This document shows positions 1 to 8,607 of a stretch of DNA of 35,703 nucleotides, one piece after another. Every line of letters begins with the position of its first letter. Positions within the stretch are counted from its first letter, which is position 1. This DNA is from Tissierellia bacterium (GTDB lineage Bacteria; Bacillota; Clostridia; Tissierellales; Sedimentibacteraceae), in NCBI GenBank assembly GCA_028709465.1, contig JAQVWY010000020.1, positions 1 to 35,703 on the forward strand, in the 5' to 3' direction. A program made the position numbers and the translations under genes. Under the pieces are notes generated by a model. It did no database searches. It had not been told where the DNA came from and was given only the letters and a program-made list of their open reading frames with translations.

Positions 1-1016
1 GATTAGTTAATAAAATTAGCGAAGAGTATGAGGATATTAATGATTTAAATAAAACTAAAGCAGAAGAAATCGTGGAGGGAATTACCAATAGCGTATTAAT
101 AGAGCAATCAGAAAAGGTTACTGCCTTAGAAGCAAATTTTAGAAACAAATATATGAAGAAAAAAATTGACAGGGTTATGAAAAGGACTGCTTGGACAATT
201 GTGAGGCAGTTACAAGGAAGTGAGTTTAGACCAAAATATACAGAACTTCAAATTGATTTTGTGGATAAAACTGATGAAAAAGCAAAAAAAGGTATTTATT
301 TAAAACCTATTGAAATTCCTGTTATAACAGAGAAAATTAAAGATGTAATGAAGCTAAGAGGAAAAATTGATAGGGTGGATGCCTTTGAATATAATGACGA
401 AGTTTATATAACTATAATAGATTATAAATCATCACCTAACAATATTAATTTAGATGATGCTGCAGAGGGACTTCAAATACAGCTGTTAATTTATTTAAAA
501 GCATTAATTGACAATGGAGTAGAATTATTTGGCAAAAAACCTCATATTGGAGGAGTATTTTATTATTATTTAAATGATCCAATTTATTATGATGACAATA
601 AATATAAAGACTTTGATGATGAAATATTTAAACAATTAAAATTAAAGGGATACGTTTTAAAAGATAAAAATATTGTTAAATTAATGGATAAAAATATAGG
701 CAATACCTCAAACGTTATTCCCGCTGCTTTTAAAAGTGATGGGGAATTTTATGAAACTCGCACGAAAGCATTAACTTTAGATAATTTTAATAATTTATTA
801 GATTTTGTGTACAACAAATGTATAGAAATGACAAAAAGTATATTAGAAGGGAATATTGAAATAAATCCATATAAAAAATATGATGGAAGCACCCCTTGTG
901 GATATTGCCAGTATTTAAGCATATGCCAGTTTGATAAGTCCTTAGGAAATAATTATCATTTAATCAAAAAAATGAATAGCGATGATATAATAAAACAAAA
1001 GGATGTGAATCAATAA
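1..1016 (+). CDS. addB: ATP-dependent helicase/nuclease AddB, C-terminal part (5' end outside window)
   Basis: The reading frame is open from base 3, so the gene begins upstream of the window and about 338 C-terminal residues are present. AddB is the second nuclease subunit of the AddAB helicase-nuclease, which resects double-strand breaks for recombination. Visible signatures are the RecB-type nuclease core (GKIDRVD, then a hydrophobic strand ending IIDYKSS) and, near the C-terminus, the cysteine cluster PCGYCQYLSICQF. In this family that cluster supplies three of the four ligands of a 4Fe-4S cluster. The stop codon overlaps the addA ATG by one base, the usual translationally coupled addBA order. 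Identification is secure from both motifs and context. Confidence 0.93.
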   Translation, partial: LVNKISEEYEDINDLNKTKAEEIVEGITNSVLIEQSEKVTALEANFRNKYMKKKIDRVMKRTAWTIVRQLQGSEFRPKYTELQIDFVDKTDEKAKKGIYLKPIEIPVITEKIKDVMKLRGKIDRVDAFEYNDEVYITIIDYKSSPNNINLDDAAEGLQIQLLIYLKALIDNGVELFGKKPHIGGVFYYYLNDPIYYDDNKYKDFDDEIFKQLKLKGYVLKDKNIVKLMDKNIGNTSNVIPAAFKSDGEFYETRTKALTLDNFNNLLDFVYNKCIEMTKSILEGNIEINPYKKYDGSTPCGYCQYLSICQFDKSLGNNYHLIKKMNSDDIIKQKDVNQ

Positions 1017-4000
1017 TGGAATGGACAAAAGAGCAAAAAAGAATAATTGATTTAAATAATTCAAATATACTTGTTTCAGCAGCAGCAGGTTCAGGAAAAA
1101 CTGCAGTAATGGTTGAAAGAATAATTAGACTTGTTAAAAGTGGACAAGATATAGATAAATTTTTGGTGGTAACTTTTACCAAGGCAGCAGCAAGGGGAAT
1201 GAAACAAAAAATTCAGAAGTCCATGGTTAAGGCCGTTCAAAATAAAGAAGGAGATATAAAACATTTAAGAAAGCAGTTGTCCCTATTAAATAAAGCTTTA
1301 ATTACCACCATTGATTCCTTTTGTATGGATGTTGTAAAAAAGAATTTTCATTTAGCAGAATTAGATCCTGATTTTAGGGTGGGAGACAATAGTGAATTAA
1401 ATATTTTGCTACAGGATTCTATAGATGAAGTGTTAGAAGATGCTTATAAAACTATTGACAGCAATAAAAATTTTATGAAATTGGTGGAAGGATTTACTGG
1501 CAATAGAGGGGACGATGAGTTAAGTGAAATTATAAAAAACACTTACAGATTTATACTTAGTTTTCCCGATCCATTTACTTGGCTTGATGAAAGTGTAGAA
1601 AAATTGAATTTGACTGGTGATGATTTGAAAGAATCAGAATGGTTAAAAGAAACAAAAAATCATATTCAGTTGTTGTTAGAAGGCGCAAAATCATGCTTAA
1701 AAACTGCAATTGAAATAAGCAGGGAAGCAAATGGACCATATTTATATTTAGATATGTTAATAGAAGATTTAAACAATGTAAATAATCTTACTAACTTGCT
1801 TCATAGCGATTTTTCAAACTTTATTCAAGCGCTTATATCTTTAGAATACTCAAAAGCCCCTACATTCAAAAAGGATAAATACAATGATGTTGATCCTGAA
1901 AAACAGATTGAAGTTAATGGAGCAAAGGGCAAGAAAGGTTTGAGAGGCGATTATAAAGATATTATTACTTCAATAAAGGAGTTGCTTCCATATAATGACG
2001 ACTATGATAAGTATGCACAAGATATCAGAAAAATGTATAACAGTATTTGTGCATTAAAGGATTTGATTATAGAAGTACATGAAAAATATAAAAGTAAAAA
2101 AGAAGAAAAATCCATAGTTGATTTTAATGATTTAGAGCATTATGCTTTGAAAATTTTAAGAACAACAAATGAAGAAAAAAGACATGTTCCTTCAGATGTT
2201 GCAGAATCATATCGAAAGAAATTTAATTTTATTTTTATTGATGAATACCAAGACTCTAACAGTTTACAAGAAGCAATTATTGAACAAATAAAAAGAGAAA
2301 ACAATTTGTTTATGGTTGGTGATGTAAAACAAAGTATTTATAAATTTAGGCTTGCAGATCCAAGCATCTTTAATTATAAATATGAATCCTTTGTGGAAGA
2401 TCATGAAGATTTAAGCAGTGATATTATTGACCGAGTAATTAGTTTAAATAAGAATTTCAGAAGCAGAGATGAGATATTAACTGGAACAAATTTTGTTTTT
2501 AAAAATATTATGACAAAAGAATTAGGTGAAATTGACTATAATGAAAAAGTATTTTTAAATACTGGTAGCGAATTTGTTGTTAATAATCCTATAGAGTTGT
2601 ATATAATTGATAAAAATTCAGAAATTGAAGAAGATGTTGATGTAGAATCTAATAATAAAATAGATGATGAAATAGAATCTATGGAAACAGCTGAATTAGA
2701 AGCTTTATTTGCTGCTCAAAAGATTAAAGAACTTATGAAAGAAGAAATATGCATAGCTGGTAAGCCAGTTGGTGAAGAGATAAAAACTCGCAAAACTGAA
2801 TATAAAGATATTGTAATATTACTTCGTTCTGTTGCTAATTGGGCGAGTATATTTGAAGATAGGTTAAATAAAGAAGATATACCTTTTTATTATGATGGGG
2901 GAAAGGGGTATTATGACACTATAGAAGTACAGGTTATTGTTAGTTTGTTAAAATTAATTGATAACATGAGGCAGGATATACCACTTTTAAGCGTCATGAG
3001 ATCTCCTATAGGTAACTTCACCACTGAAGAGCTTCTAGAAATAAGAACTAAATTTCCAAAAGAAAAACATTTTATAAGTGCTTTTAATAAGTACATTTCT
3101 AGTGATTTTTCGCTGGAGCTTACAGAAAAATTAAAAAGATTTAAAGGAAAGATTTATGGTTGGAGTTTAAGAAGCAGATATTCTCATTTAAACGATTTAA
3201 TTTGGGATATTTTGATGGAAACCAATTATTATAATTTTGTAGGTGCTTTACCTAATGGGAAAATGAGGCAGGCCAACTTAAGGTTATTAGCTGATTTATC
3301 CTATGACTTTGAAAAAACATCCATGAGAGGGTTGTTTAAATTTTTAAGATATATAGAAAAAGTTGATAAAGGCGGGGATGATAAAGGTCAGGCAAAAACT
3401 TTGGGAGAAAATGACAATGTTGTTCGATTAATGTCAATTCATAAATCAAAGGGATTGGAATTTCCTGTAGTAATTTTATGCGGACTAAACAAGCAGATTA
3501 ATATAAGAGATACTGTTCCTAAAATACTTTTGCATAAAGAATTAGGAATAGGTACAAAATTTATTGATATTGACAATAGAATAGAAAGAGAAACACTTTC
3601 TAGAACAACCATTAAAAACAACATTAAAAAAGAGAATATTTCCGAGGAAATGCGAGTGCTTTATGTTGCTATGACAAGGGCGGTAGATAAACTTATACTG
3701 GCAGGCACAGTAAATAAATTAGAGGATAAATTAAAAAAATGGCGTAAAGGACATTCAAAATATTTTGTTTATAAAGGTCTTTCTTATATGGACTGGATTT
3801 GCAGCTGTTTGTTCGAAAACGTTAATTATGATGAGCTCAATGAAATATTTGAAAAGGGTGACTTGAAAGATTGGAAGGTAAATAAATTTACTCGTTCAGA
3901 TTTAAGTTCTAATATGAAAGATGAAATAGTCAGCAAAAAAGAGCGCATTGCACAAATGAAAGAATTTAAAAATCAAAATAACAGTGATTTATATTATGAA

Positions 4001-4726
4001 ATTGGAAGGAGATTAAGTTTTAAATATTCCTTTGAAAGCTCTGTTAATGTTCCTACTAAACTTTCTGTCACCGAGCTAAATAATTTAAAGAAAAATGAAT
4101 TTGCAAAATTAAGATATAAAATTCCTCCATTGACAGATGTTATAAAATTTAATGAAGAATCTAATAAATTCATATTAGATAAAAAAATTTCAGGTCCTGA
4201 AATTGGAACGTTGTTGCATTTTGTTATGGAACATTTAAATTTAAATAGTGAATTAACGAAAGAAGATATTATTAAACAGATTAAATTAATGGAACATAAA
4301 AAGATGTTAACTAATATTGAAGCTGATATAATGTGTACGTATGCAGCAAAAATAGAGAAATTCTTTAACAATTATATAGGTATAAGAATTAGAAAATCCC
4401 AATATGTAAAAAGAGAAGTGCCTTTTGTCTTTAGAAAAAATGTTCAAGAAGTTTTAGATAGATTAAATAAAGATGATTTAATATTAGTTCAAGGTATTAT
4501 AGATTGTTACTTTTTTGAGGATGATGAAGTGATAATTGTTGATTATAAAACAGATGCTATTGATGAAACGAAAGAATTAAACGGTCAGATTATAAAGTTA
4601 AAAAAAGAATATAAAGATCAAGTATATCTATATAAAGAGGCAGTTGAAAAAATTACGAACAAAAATGTAAAAGAATGTTATTTATATTTGTTCTCTATAG
4701 GGAGAGAAGTATTAGTAGATTTTTAA
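1016..4726 (+). CDS. addA: ATP-dependent helicase/nuclease AddA
   Basis: This 1236-residue UvrD/Rep-type helicase has a C-terminal RecB-family nuclease and is the motor subunit of AddAB. The N-terminus carries the Q motif (WTKEQ) and Walker A AAAGSGKT at residues 22-29. Walker B is FIFIDEYQDSN, followed by VGDVKQSIYKFR (motif III), RLMSIHKSKGLEFPVV (motif V) and RVLYVAMTRA (motif VI). Near the C-terminus GIIDCYF and VDYKTD (D1176-Y-K1178) form the nuclease site. Length matches the family at about 1.2 kb residues. Its ATG lies within the addB stop codon, so the two are co-translated. Nothing unusual was seen. Confidence 0.96.
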   Translation: MEWTKEQKRIIDLNNSNILVSAAAGSGKTAVMVERIIRLVKSGQDIDKFLVVTFTKAAARGMKQKIQKSMVKAVQNKEGDIKHLRKQLSLLNKALITTIDSFCMDVVKKNFHLAELDPDFRVGDNSELNILLQDSIDEVLEDAYKTIDSNKNFMKLVEGFTGNRGDDELSEIIKNTYRFILSFPDPFTWLDESVEKLNLTGDDLKESEWLKETKNHIQLLLEGAKSCLKTAIEISREANGPYLYLDMLIEDLNNVNNLTNLLHSDFSNFIQALISLEYSKAPTFKKDKYNDVDPEKQIEVNGAKGKKGLRGDYKDIITSIKELLPYNDDYDKYAQDIRKMYNSICALKDLIIEVHEKYKSKKEEKSIVDFNDLEHYALKILRTTNEEKRHVPSDVAESYRKKFNFIFIDEYQDSNSLQEAIIEQIKRENNLFMVGDVKQSIYKFRLADPSIFNYKYESFVEDHEDLSSDIIDRVISLNKNFRSRDEILTGTNFVFKNIMTKELGEIDYNEKVFLNTGSEFVVNNPIELYIIDKNSEIEEDVDVESNNKIDDEIESMETAELEALFAAQKIKELMKEEICIAGKPVGEEIKTRKTEYKDIVILLRSVANWASIFEDRLNKEDIPFYYDGGKGYYDTIEVQVIVSLLKLIDNMRQDIPLLSVMRSPIGNFTTEELLEIRTKFPKEKHFISAFNKYISSDFSLELTEKLKRFKGKIYGWSLRSRYSHLNDLIWDILMETNYYNFVGALPNGKMRQANLRLLADLSYDFEKTSMRGLFKFLRYIEKVDKGGDDKGQAKTLGENDNVVRLMSIHKSKGLEFPVVILCGLNKQINIRDTVPKILLHKELGIGTKFIDIDNRIERETLSRTTIKNNIKKENISEEMRVLYVAMTRAVDKLILAGTVNKLEDKLKKWRKGHSKYFVYKGLSYMDWICSCLFENVNYDELNEIFEKGDLKDWKVNKFTRSDLSSNMKDEIVSKKERIAQMKEFKNQNNSDLYYEIGRRLSFKYSFESSVNVPTKLSVTELNNLKKNEFAKLRYKIPPLTDVIKFNEESNKFILDKKISGPEIGTLLHFVMEHLNLNSELTKEDIIKQIKLMEHKKMLTNIEADIMCTYAAKIEKFFNNYIGIRIRKSQYVKREVPFVFRKNVQEVLDRLNKDDLILVQGIIDCYFFEDDEVIIVDYKTDAIDETKELNGQIIKLKKEYKDQVYLYKEAVEKITNKNVKECYLYLFSIGREVLVDF

Positions 4727-4758
4727 TTAAATAAATAAGATTATTAGGGGTGAATATT

Positions 4759-5121
4759 ATGAGTAAAAGAATAAAGGTTAAGCCTGGTAAAGGACAATCA
4801 TTAGTTGGGTTTATAGTAGGGATTGTATTTTCTTTAATTGGTTTAATTATAGTCATACCTACTTTTGGGCCATTCGGATTATTTTGGACATTAATTGCAA
4901 TTATTATAACTATAACCCATGGGAAGAATGCTTTTACCGATAAAGGTGTAACAACTCATGAAATAATTATTGATGATGAACTTGAATCAAAAGTAGAAAA
5001 TTACAGCTATAGTACGGATTCACAAAAAAGATTAGAAGAACTTAAACACTTACATGAGATTGGTTTTATTTCAAAGGAAGAATACGAAGATAGACGTAAA
5101 AATATAATTGATAGCATATAA
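4759..5121 (+). CDS. Small membrane protein with C-terminal SHOCT domain
   Basis: This 120-residue protein has two hydrophobic segments (about residues 15-37 and 40-55 in a region rich in I, L, V, F and G). The C-terminal 30 residues (QKRLEELKHLHEIGFISKEEYEDRR) match the SHOCT pattern, a short helical hairpin often found at the ends of bacterial membrane or oligomerising proteins. I start at the ATG at 4759 because AGGGGTG lies six bases before it; an in-frame GTG at 4750 falls inside that ribosome-binding site. It lies 32 bases after addA and is followed by a terminator, so it probably ends the addBA transcript. Its function is unknown. Confidence 0.8.
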   Translation: MSKRIKVKPGKGQSLVGFIVGIVFSLIGLIIVIPTFGPFGLFWTLIAIIITITHGKNAFTDKGVTTHEIIIDDELESKVENYSYSTDSQKRLEELKHLHEIGFISKEEYEDRRKNIIDSI

Positions 5122-5148
5122 GTATTATTATTTTAAAAATTATAATTT

Positions 5149-5179
5149 CGGTTAAGATAATTACCTTAACCGTTTTTTT
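5149..5179 (+). terminator. Intrinsic terminator after the addBA-SHOCT unit
   Basis: Perfect 8-bp arms CGGTTAAG and CTTAACCG enclose an 8-base loop and are followed directly by a run of seven T. Confidence 0.88.
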
Positions 5180-5213
5180 CTTATACTAATGTAATATGGT
5201 GTGTTAGTGACAG

Positions 5214-5242
5214 TTGATTTCAAAATTCAGATATGATATAAT
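5214..5242 (+). promoter_or_regulatory. Housekeeping promoter of xpaC-telA
   Basis: TTGATT and TATAAT are separated by exactly 17 bases, and TGA directly before the -10 box gives an extended -10. It lies about 80 bases before the start codon at 5321. Confidence 0.8.
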
Positions 5243-5320
5243 TTTTAAAATATAATTATAATACTATTTAATAAAAATTCATTAAATATGCTATTTGCAG
5301 ATATTCCTTTGGAGGGTAAA

Positions 5321-6505
5321 ATGAATAATCGGGGAAATTCAAATTTAGGGGATGAAATTTTTAATATTGTTCAAGATGCATTGAATAATGGAGATTTTAA
5401 CAGATTAAACCGTAATATAAAAAGTGTTGTTAATTCTGCGCTTAATGAGGTTAGAAGGTCATTTAATTGGAATAAGGGTAGTCAAACATGGAATAATCCA
5501 ACATGGAAGGTGAATGATTATTCCTATGATTATTACAGGGATTTAGAAAAATTTACTGTGCCTGTTGGAAAGGTTTCAGGTATGTTATTAACTATATTTG
5601 GTTCAATAGGAAGTGTTGGAGCTGCAATTGCATCAATAGTATTAGCAATTATCGGATATTCATTAAATATAAGAATTATGTTTAATATTATTTCATTAGG
5701 GTTATTGCCTTTATTTATAGGAGGAATTGTTTTATTATTCAATGGAAGTAGAATACGTAAAAGATTAAAGAGATATCAAAAGTACGTAGCTACGTTAAAT
5801 GGTCGTAACTACTGCATGATTGAGGAGCTTTCTTTTGTCGCTAGGCGAAATAATAAACATGTAGCTAAAGATTTGCAGAATATGATTGATATTGGAATGT
5901 TTCCAGAAGGGCATATTGATCATAAGAAAACCTGTTTTATGTTAAATAACGAAAGTTATGAACAGTATCTTAAATTGATGGAAAATATAAGAAAGAGAGA
6001 AATGGAAGAACAGGCTAATAATAATGAGAAGTCTGAAAATAATAGGTACTATAAGAGTGACAATTTAGATCCCGAAATAAGGAAGGCTATTAATGAAGGA
6101 AGGCAATATGTAAGAAAGATTAAAGAAGCAAATATTGAAATTCCTGGTGAAGAAATTTCTCGTAAATTAGACAGACTTGAAGAGGTAACAGGAAAAATTT
6201 TTGATTATGTGGAAACTCATCCAGAGAAATTTTTTGAAATAAAGAAGTTTACGGAATATTTTTTGCCTACAACGTTAAAATTAGTTGATGCTTACAAAGA
6301 ATTTGACTACCAGCCAGTTCAAGGAGAAAATATTTCAAATGCTAAAAAAGAGATAGAGAAAACAATGGATACAATTAATCATGCATTTGAAAATTTATTA
6401 GATGATCTTTTTGAGGATGCAGCAATGGATATATCTACCGATATATCTGTTTTAGAAACAATGTTTGCACAGGAAGGGCTAGCTAAAAAGAATAATAAAT
6501 TTTAA
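5321..6505 (+). CDS. xpaC: XpaC-like membrane protein (5-bromo-4-chloroindolyl phosphate hydrolysis family)
   Basis: This 394-residue protein has an Asn-rich N-terminus, two strong transmembrane segments at about residues 84-110 and 116-140, and a long, charged, mostly helical cytoplasmic tail. The arrangement and the downstream telA match the XpaC/YceG-type family, which is named for hydrolysis of a chromogenic phosphate and lacks a well-defined biochemical role. The ATG at 5321 is chosen because GGAGG lies five bases upstream; an in-frame ATG at 5288 has no ribosome-binding site. The telA start follows after 20 bases, so the pair is an operon. The family call rests on architecture and neighbour more than on catalytic motifs. 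Confidence 0.75.
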   Translation: MNNRGNSNLGDEIFNIVQDALNNGDFNRLNRNIKSVVNSALNEVRRSFNWNKGSQTWNNPTWKVNDYSYDYYRDLEKFTVPVGKVSGMLLTIFGSIGSVGAAIASIVLAIIGYSLNIRIMFNIISLGLLPLFIGGIVLLFNGSRIRKRLKRYQKYVATLNGRNYCMIEELSFVARRNNKHVAKDLQNMIDIGMFPEGHIDHKKTCFMLNNESYEQYLKLMENIRKREMEEQANNNEKSENNRYYKSDNLDPEIRKAINEGRQYVRKIKEANIEIPGEEISRKLDRLEEVTGKIFDYVETHPEKFFEIKKFTEYFLPTTLKLVDAYKEFDYQPVQGENISNAKKEIEKTMDTINHAFENLLDDLFEDAAMDISTDISVLETMFAQEGLAKKNNKF

Positions 6506-6525
6506 AACTATGGAGGAAGCAAGTT

Positions 6526-7641
6526 ATGAATAACAAAGTGCCTACATTATCATTTGACCCATTTGATGAAGAATTAAATAAAGAAAAATTTGACGTTGAA
6601 AAACCTGCATTTGACGAAGGTTCTCTTACATCCGAAGAAATGAAGGTGGTTGATGATTTTGTAAATCAAATTGATTTAAATAAATCTAATCAGATTCTCC
6701 AATATGGAGTAGGAGCTCAAAAGAAAATTGCAGATTTTTCTGAATCTGCGTTAAACAATGTAAAAACTAAGGATTTAGGTGAAATAGGGGAAATGCTTTC
6801 AGGTGTTGTAACAGAATTAAAAAGTTTTGATGTAGATGAAGAGGAAAAAGGATTCTTTGGATTTTTTAAAAAATCATCAAATAAACTTGCATCCATGAAG
6901 GCTAAGTATGACAAAGCAGAAGTAAATATTAATAAAATTTGTGATTCTTTGGAAAGAAATCAGATACAGTTGTTAAAAGATATAGCTATGCTTGATAAAA
7001 TGTATGATCTTAATAAAACATATTTTAAAGAACTTTCCATGTATATACTGGCTGGTAAAAAGAAGTTGGATAAGGTTCGAAATGAAGAATTGCCTGCTCT
7101 TATAGAAAAATCTACAGTGAGTGGTAAACATGAGGATGCACAGGCAGTTAATGATTTGGTTGCAAAATGCAACCGCTTTGAAAAGAAAATTCATGATTTG
7201 GAACTGACCAGAATGGTATCTATTCAAATGGCACCACAGATACGTTTAGTTCAGGAAAATGATGCTATTATGGCAGAGAAAATTCAATCTACAATTGTAA
7301 ATACTATTCCTCTTTGGAAAGGTCAAATGGTATTAGCACTGGGAGTCACTCATTCAGGTCAAGCAGCAAAGGCTCAAAGAGAAGTAACAAATATGACTAA
7401 TGAATTGTTAAGAAAAAATGCAGAAACACTTAAAATAGCAACAATAGATACAGCTAGAGAATCTGAACGGGGAATTGTAGACATTGAAACACTTCGGAAT
7501 ACAAATGAATCATTGATTTCAACTATCGATGAAGTGATTCGCATTCAGGAAGAAGGACGCCAAAAAAGAAAAGAAGCAGAAATTGAATTGAGCCGAATAG
7601 AAAGTGAATTAAAAAATAAGCTATTAGAAATGAGAGGATAA
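6526..7641 (+). CDS. telA: TelA / toxic anion resistance family protein
   Basis: This soluble, 371-residue, largely helical protein has the TelA (PF05816) layout. An acidic N-terminus (about residues 1-50) is followed by a long coiled-coil-rich body. Signatures include GFFGFFKKSSNKL, the YDKAEVNINKICDSLERNQIQLLKDIAMLDKMY stretch in the middle, and IPLWKGQMVLALG with following Gln/Ala helices towards the C-terminus. Family members have been linked to tellurite, nisin and other envelope stress, but the molecular activity is not established. It has a good ribosome-binding site (GGAGG) and is paired with xpaC, as in Bacillus yceG-yceH and yaaN-xpaC. No tellurite-specific tellurium-resistance genes are nearby, so a role in metal resistance here is unproven. 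Confidence 0.9.
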   Translation: MNNKVPTLSFDPFDEELNKEKFDVEKPAFDEGSLTSEEMKVVDDFVNQIDLNKSNQILQYGVGAQKKIADFSESALNNVKTKDLGEIGEMLSGVVTELKSFDVDEEEKGFFGFFKKSSNKLASMKAKYDKAEVNINKICDSLERNQIQLLKDIAMLDKMYDLNKTYFKELSMYILAGKKKLDKVRNEELPALIEKSTVSGKHEDAQAVNDLVAKCNRFEKKIHDLELTRMVSIQMAPQIRLVQENDAIMAEKIQSTIVNTIPLWKGQMVLALGVTHSGQAAKAQREVTNMTNELLRKNAETLKIATIDTARESERGIVDIETLRNTNESLISTIDEVIRIQEEGRQKRKEAEIELSRIESELKNKLLEMRG

Positions 7642-7652
7642 AGGGGCCTCCC

Positions 7653-8132
7653 TTATTTGTGGTAAGCTTCTCCAGAATTTATTTTAAAAGTTCTGTAGAT
7701 TTGTTCTAATAAAATAACTTTAAAAAGCTGATGAGGGAATGTCATTTTTGAAAAAGATAGTTTAAAATCAGCTTTTTTTATTACTCCTTCCCATAGCCCG
7801 TTGCTGCCTCCAATAATAAATGTAATATCTGAAGTTCCTTCAATTCCTAAAGTGTTTATTTTGTCTGCCAGCTCTTCTGAACTTAGATTTTTTCCTCTAA
7901 CATCTAATACAAAAACATATGAGTTTTTAGGTAATTTATTAAGTATTTTTATGCCTTCTTTTATTTTAACCTGTTCAATTTCTGCATTTGAAAAGTTGTC
8001 GTCCGCTCTTTCATCTTGAATTATTTCTTCTGTTAATTTACAGTACTTTGATAATCTTTTACAATATTCTTTTATAGCATCAGAAAAAAATTTTTCTTTA
8101 ATTTTACCTACTGAAATAATAAATATATTCAT
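7653..8132 (-). CDS. rlmH: 23S rRNA (pseudouridine1915-N3)-methyltransferase RlmH
   Basis: This is a 159-residue SPOUT methyltransferase, the exact family length. RlmH methylates pseudouridine 1915 in helix 69 of 23S rRNA using SAM and acts on assembled 70S ribosomes. The C-terminal half has the knot motifs FIIGGSNGLWEG and LSFSKMTFPHQLFKVILLEQIYRTFKINSGEAYHK, which is the canonical C-terminus. A ribosome-binding site AAGAGGC precedes the ATG on the minus strand. It converges with telA (11 bases apart) and lies downstream of a small membrane-protein gene. Confidence 0.97.
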   Translation of the reverse strand: MNIFIISVGKIKEKFFSDAIKEYCKRLSKYCKLTEEIIQDERADDNFSNAEIEQVKIKEGIKILNKLPKNSYVFVLDVRGKNLSSEELADKINTLGIEGTSDITFIIGGSNGLWEGVIKKADFKLSFSKMTFPHQLFKVILLEQIYRTFKINSGEAYHK

Positions 8133-8141
8133 AATAGCCTC

Positions 8142-8405
8142 TTAAGATTTGGATGCAAGCTGTATGAATATAACTGCTGCAATCAATAAGTTTATTATGG
8201 CTAATGCATTATATTTCTTAAAAAATAGAAAATAAATTGAACTTATTGCTGAAGTAATTACAACTGCTAAAAATGAATAAAAGGTTGTTGCTAATCCCTC
8301 GCCTGATTGCATATATAAATATATTATAATAATTACTAAGTACATAATTTCTATCGTTTTTACACTTGCTGGTATGTTTTTAACTTTTGCAAAAAGATCT
8401 TTCAT
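8142..8405 (-). CDS. Small membrane protein of unknown function
   Basis: An 87-residue protein with three predicted membrane segments (about residues 18-33, 43-62 and 68-84) after a short amphipathic N-terminus. GGAGG lies upstream of the ATG on the minus strand, and the gene ends nine bases before rlmH, so the two are probably co-transcribed. I see no recognised motif. Confidence 0.7.
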   Translation of the reverse strand: MKDLFAKVKNIPASVKTIEIMYLVIIIIYLYMQSGEGLATTFYSFLAVVITSAISSIYFLFFKKYNALAIINLLIAAVIFIQLASKS

Positions 8406-8524
8406 ACTGCTGTTGCCTCCAATTAATTTAAATATATATGATTATTTTTATTATATAATAAAACTTAGTAAAATAATAGCATAAAAGTCAAGAATAAAGC
8501 ATATATTTATAAATAAAAATAGAT

Positions 8525-8571
8525 AACGTTTTCAAAAAAACGTTGAACTATAAAAACGGGTGTGTTATAAT
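8525..8571 (+). promoter_or_regulatory. Promoter with overlapping inverted repeat (possible operator)
   Basis: TTGAAC (8543-8548) and TATAAT (8566-8571) are 17 bases apart, with TGT before the -10 box (extended -10). A perfect 8-bp inverted repeat, AACGTTTT and AAAACGTT with a four-base spacer (8525-8544), overlaps the first two bases of the -35 box, a position suited to repression. The left half also resembles a degenerate catabolite (cre) site with two mismatches, so CcpA or another LacI-type protein is possible. Confidence 0.7.
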
Positions 8572-8607
8572 TATTTTTAATATTATCAAAAATAAGAGGT
8601 AGATGCT

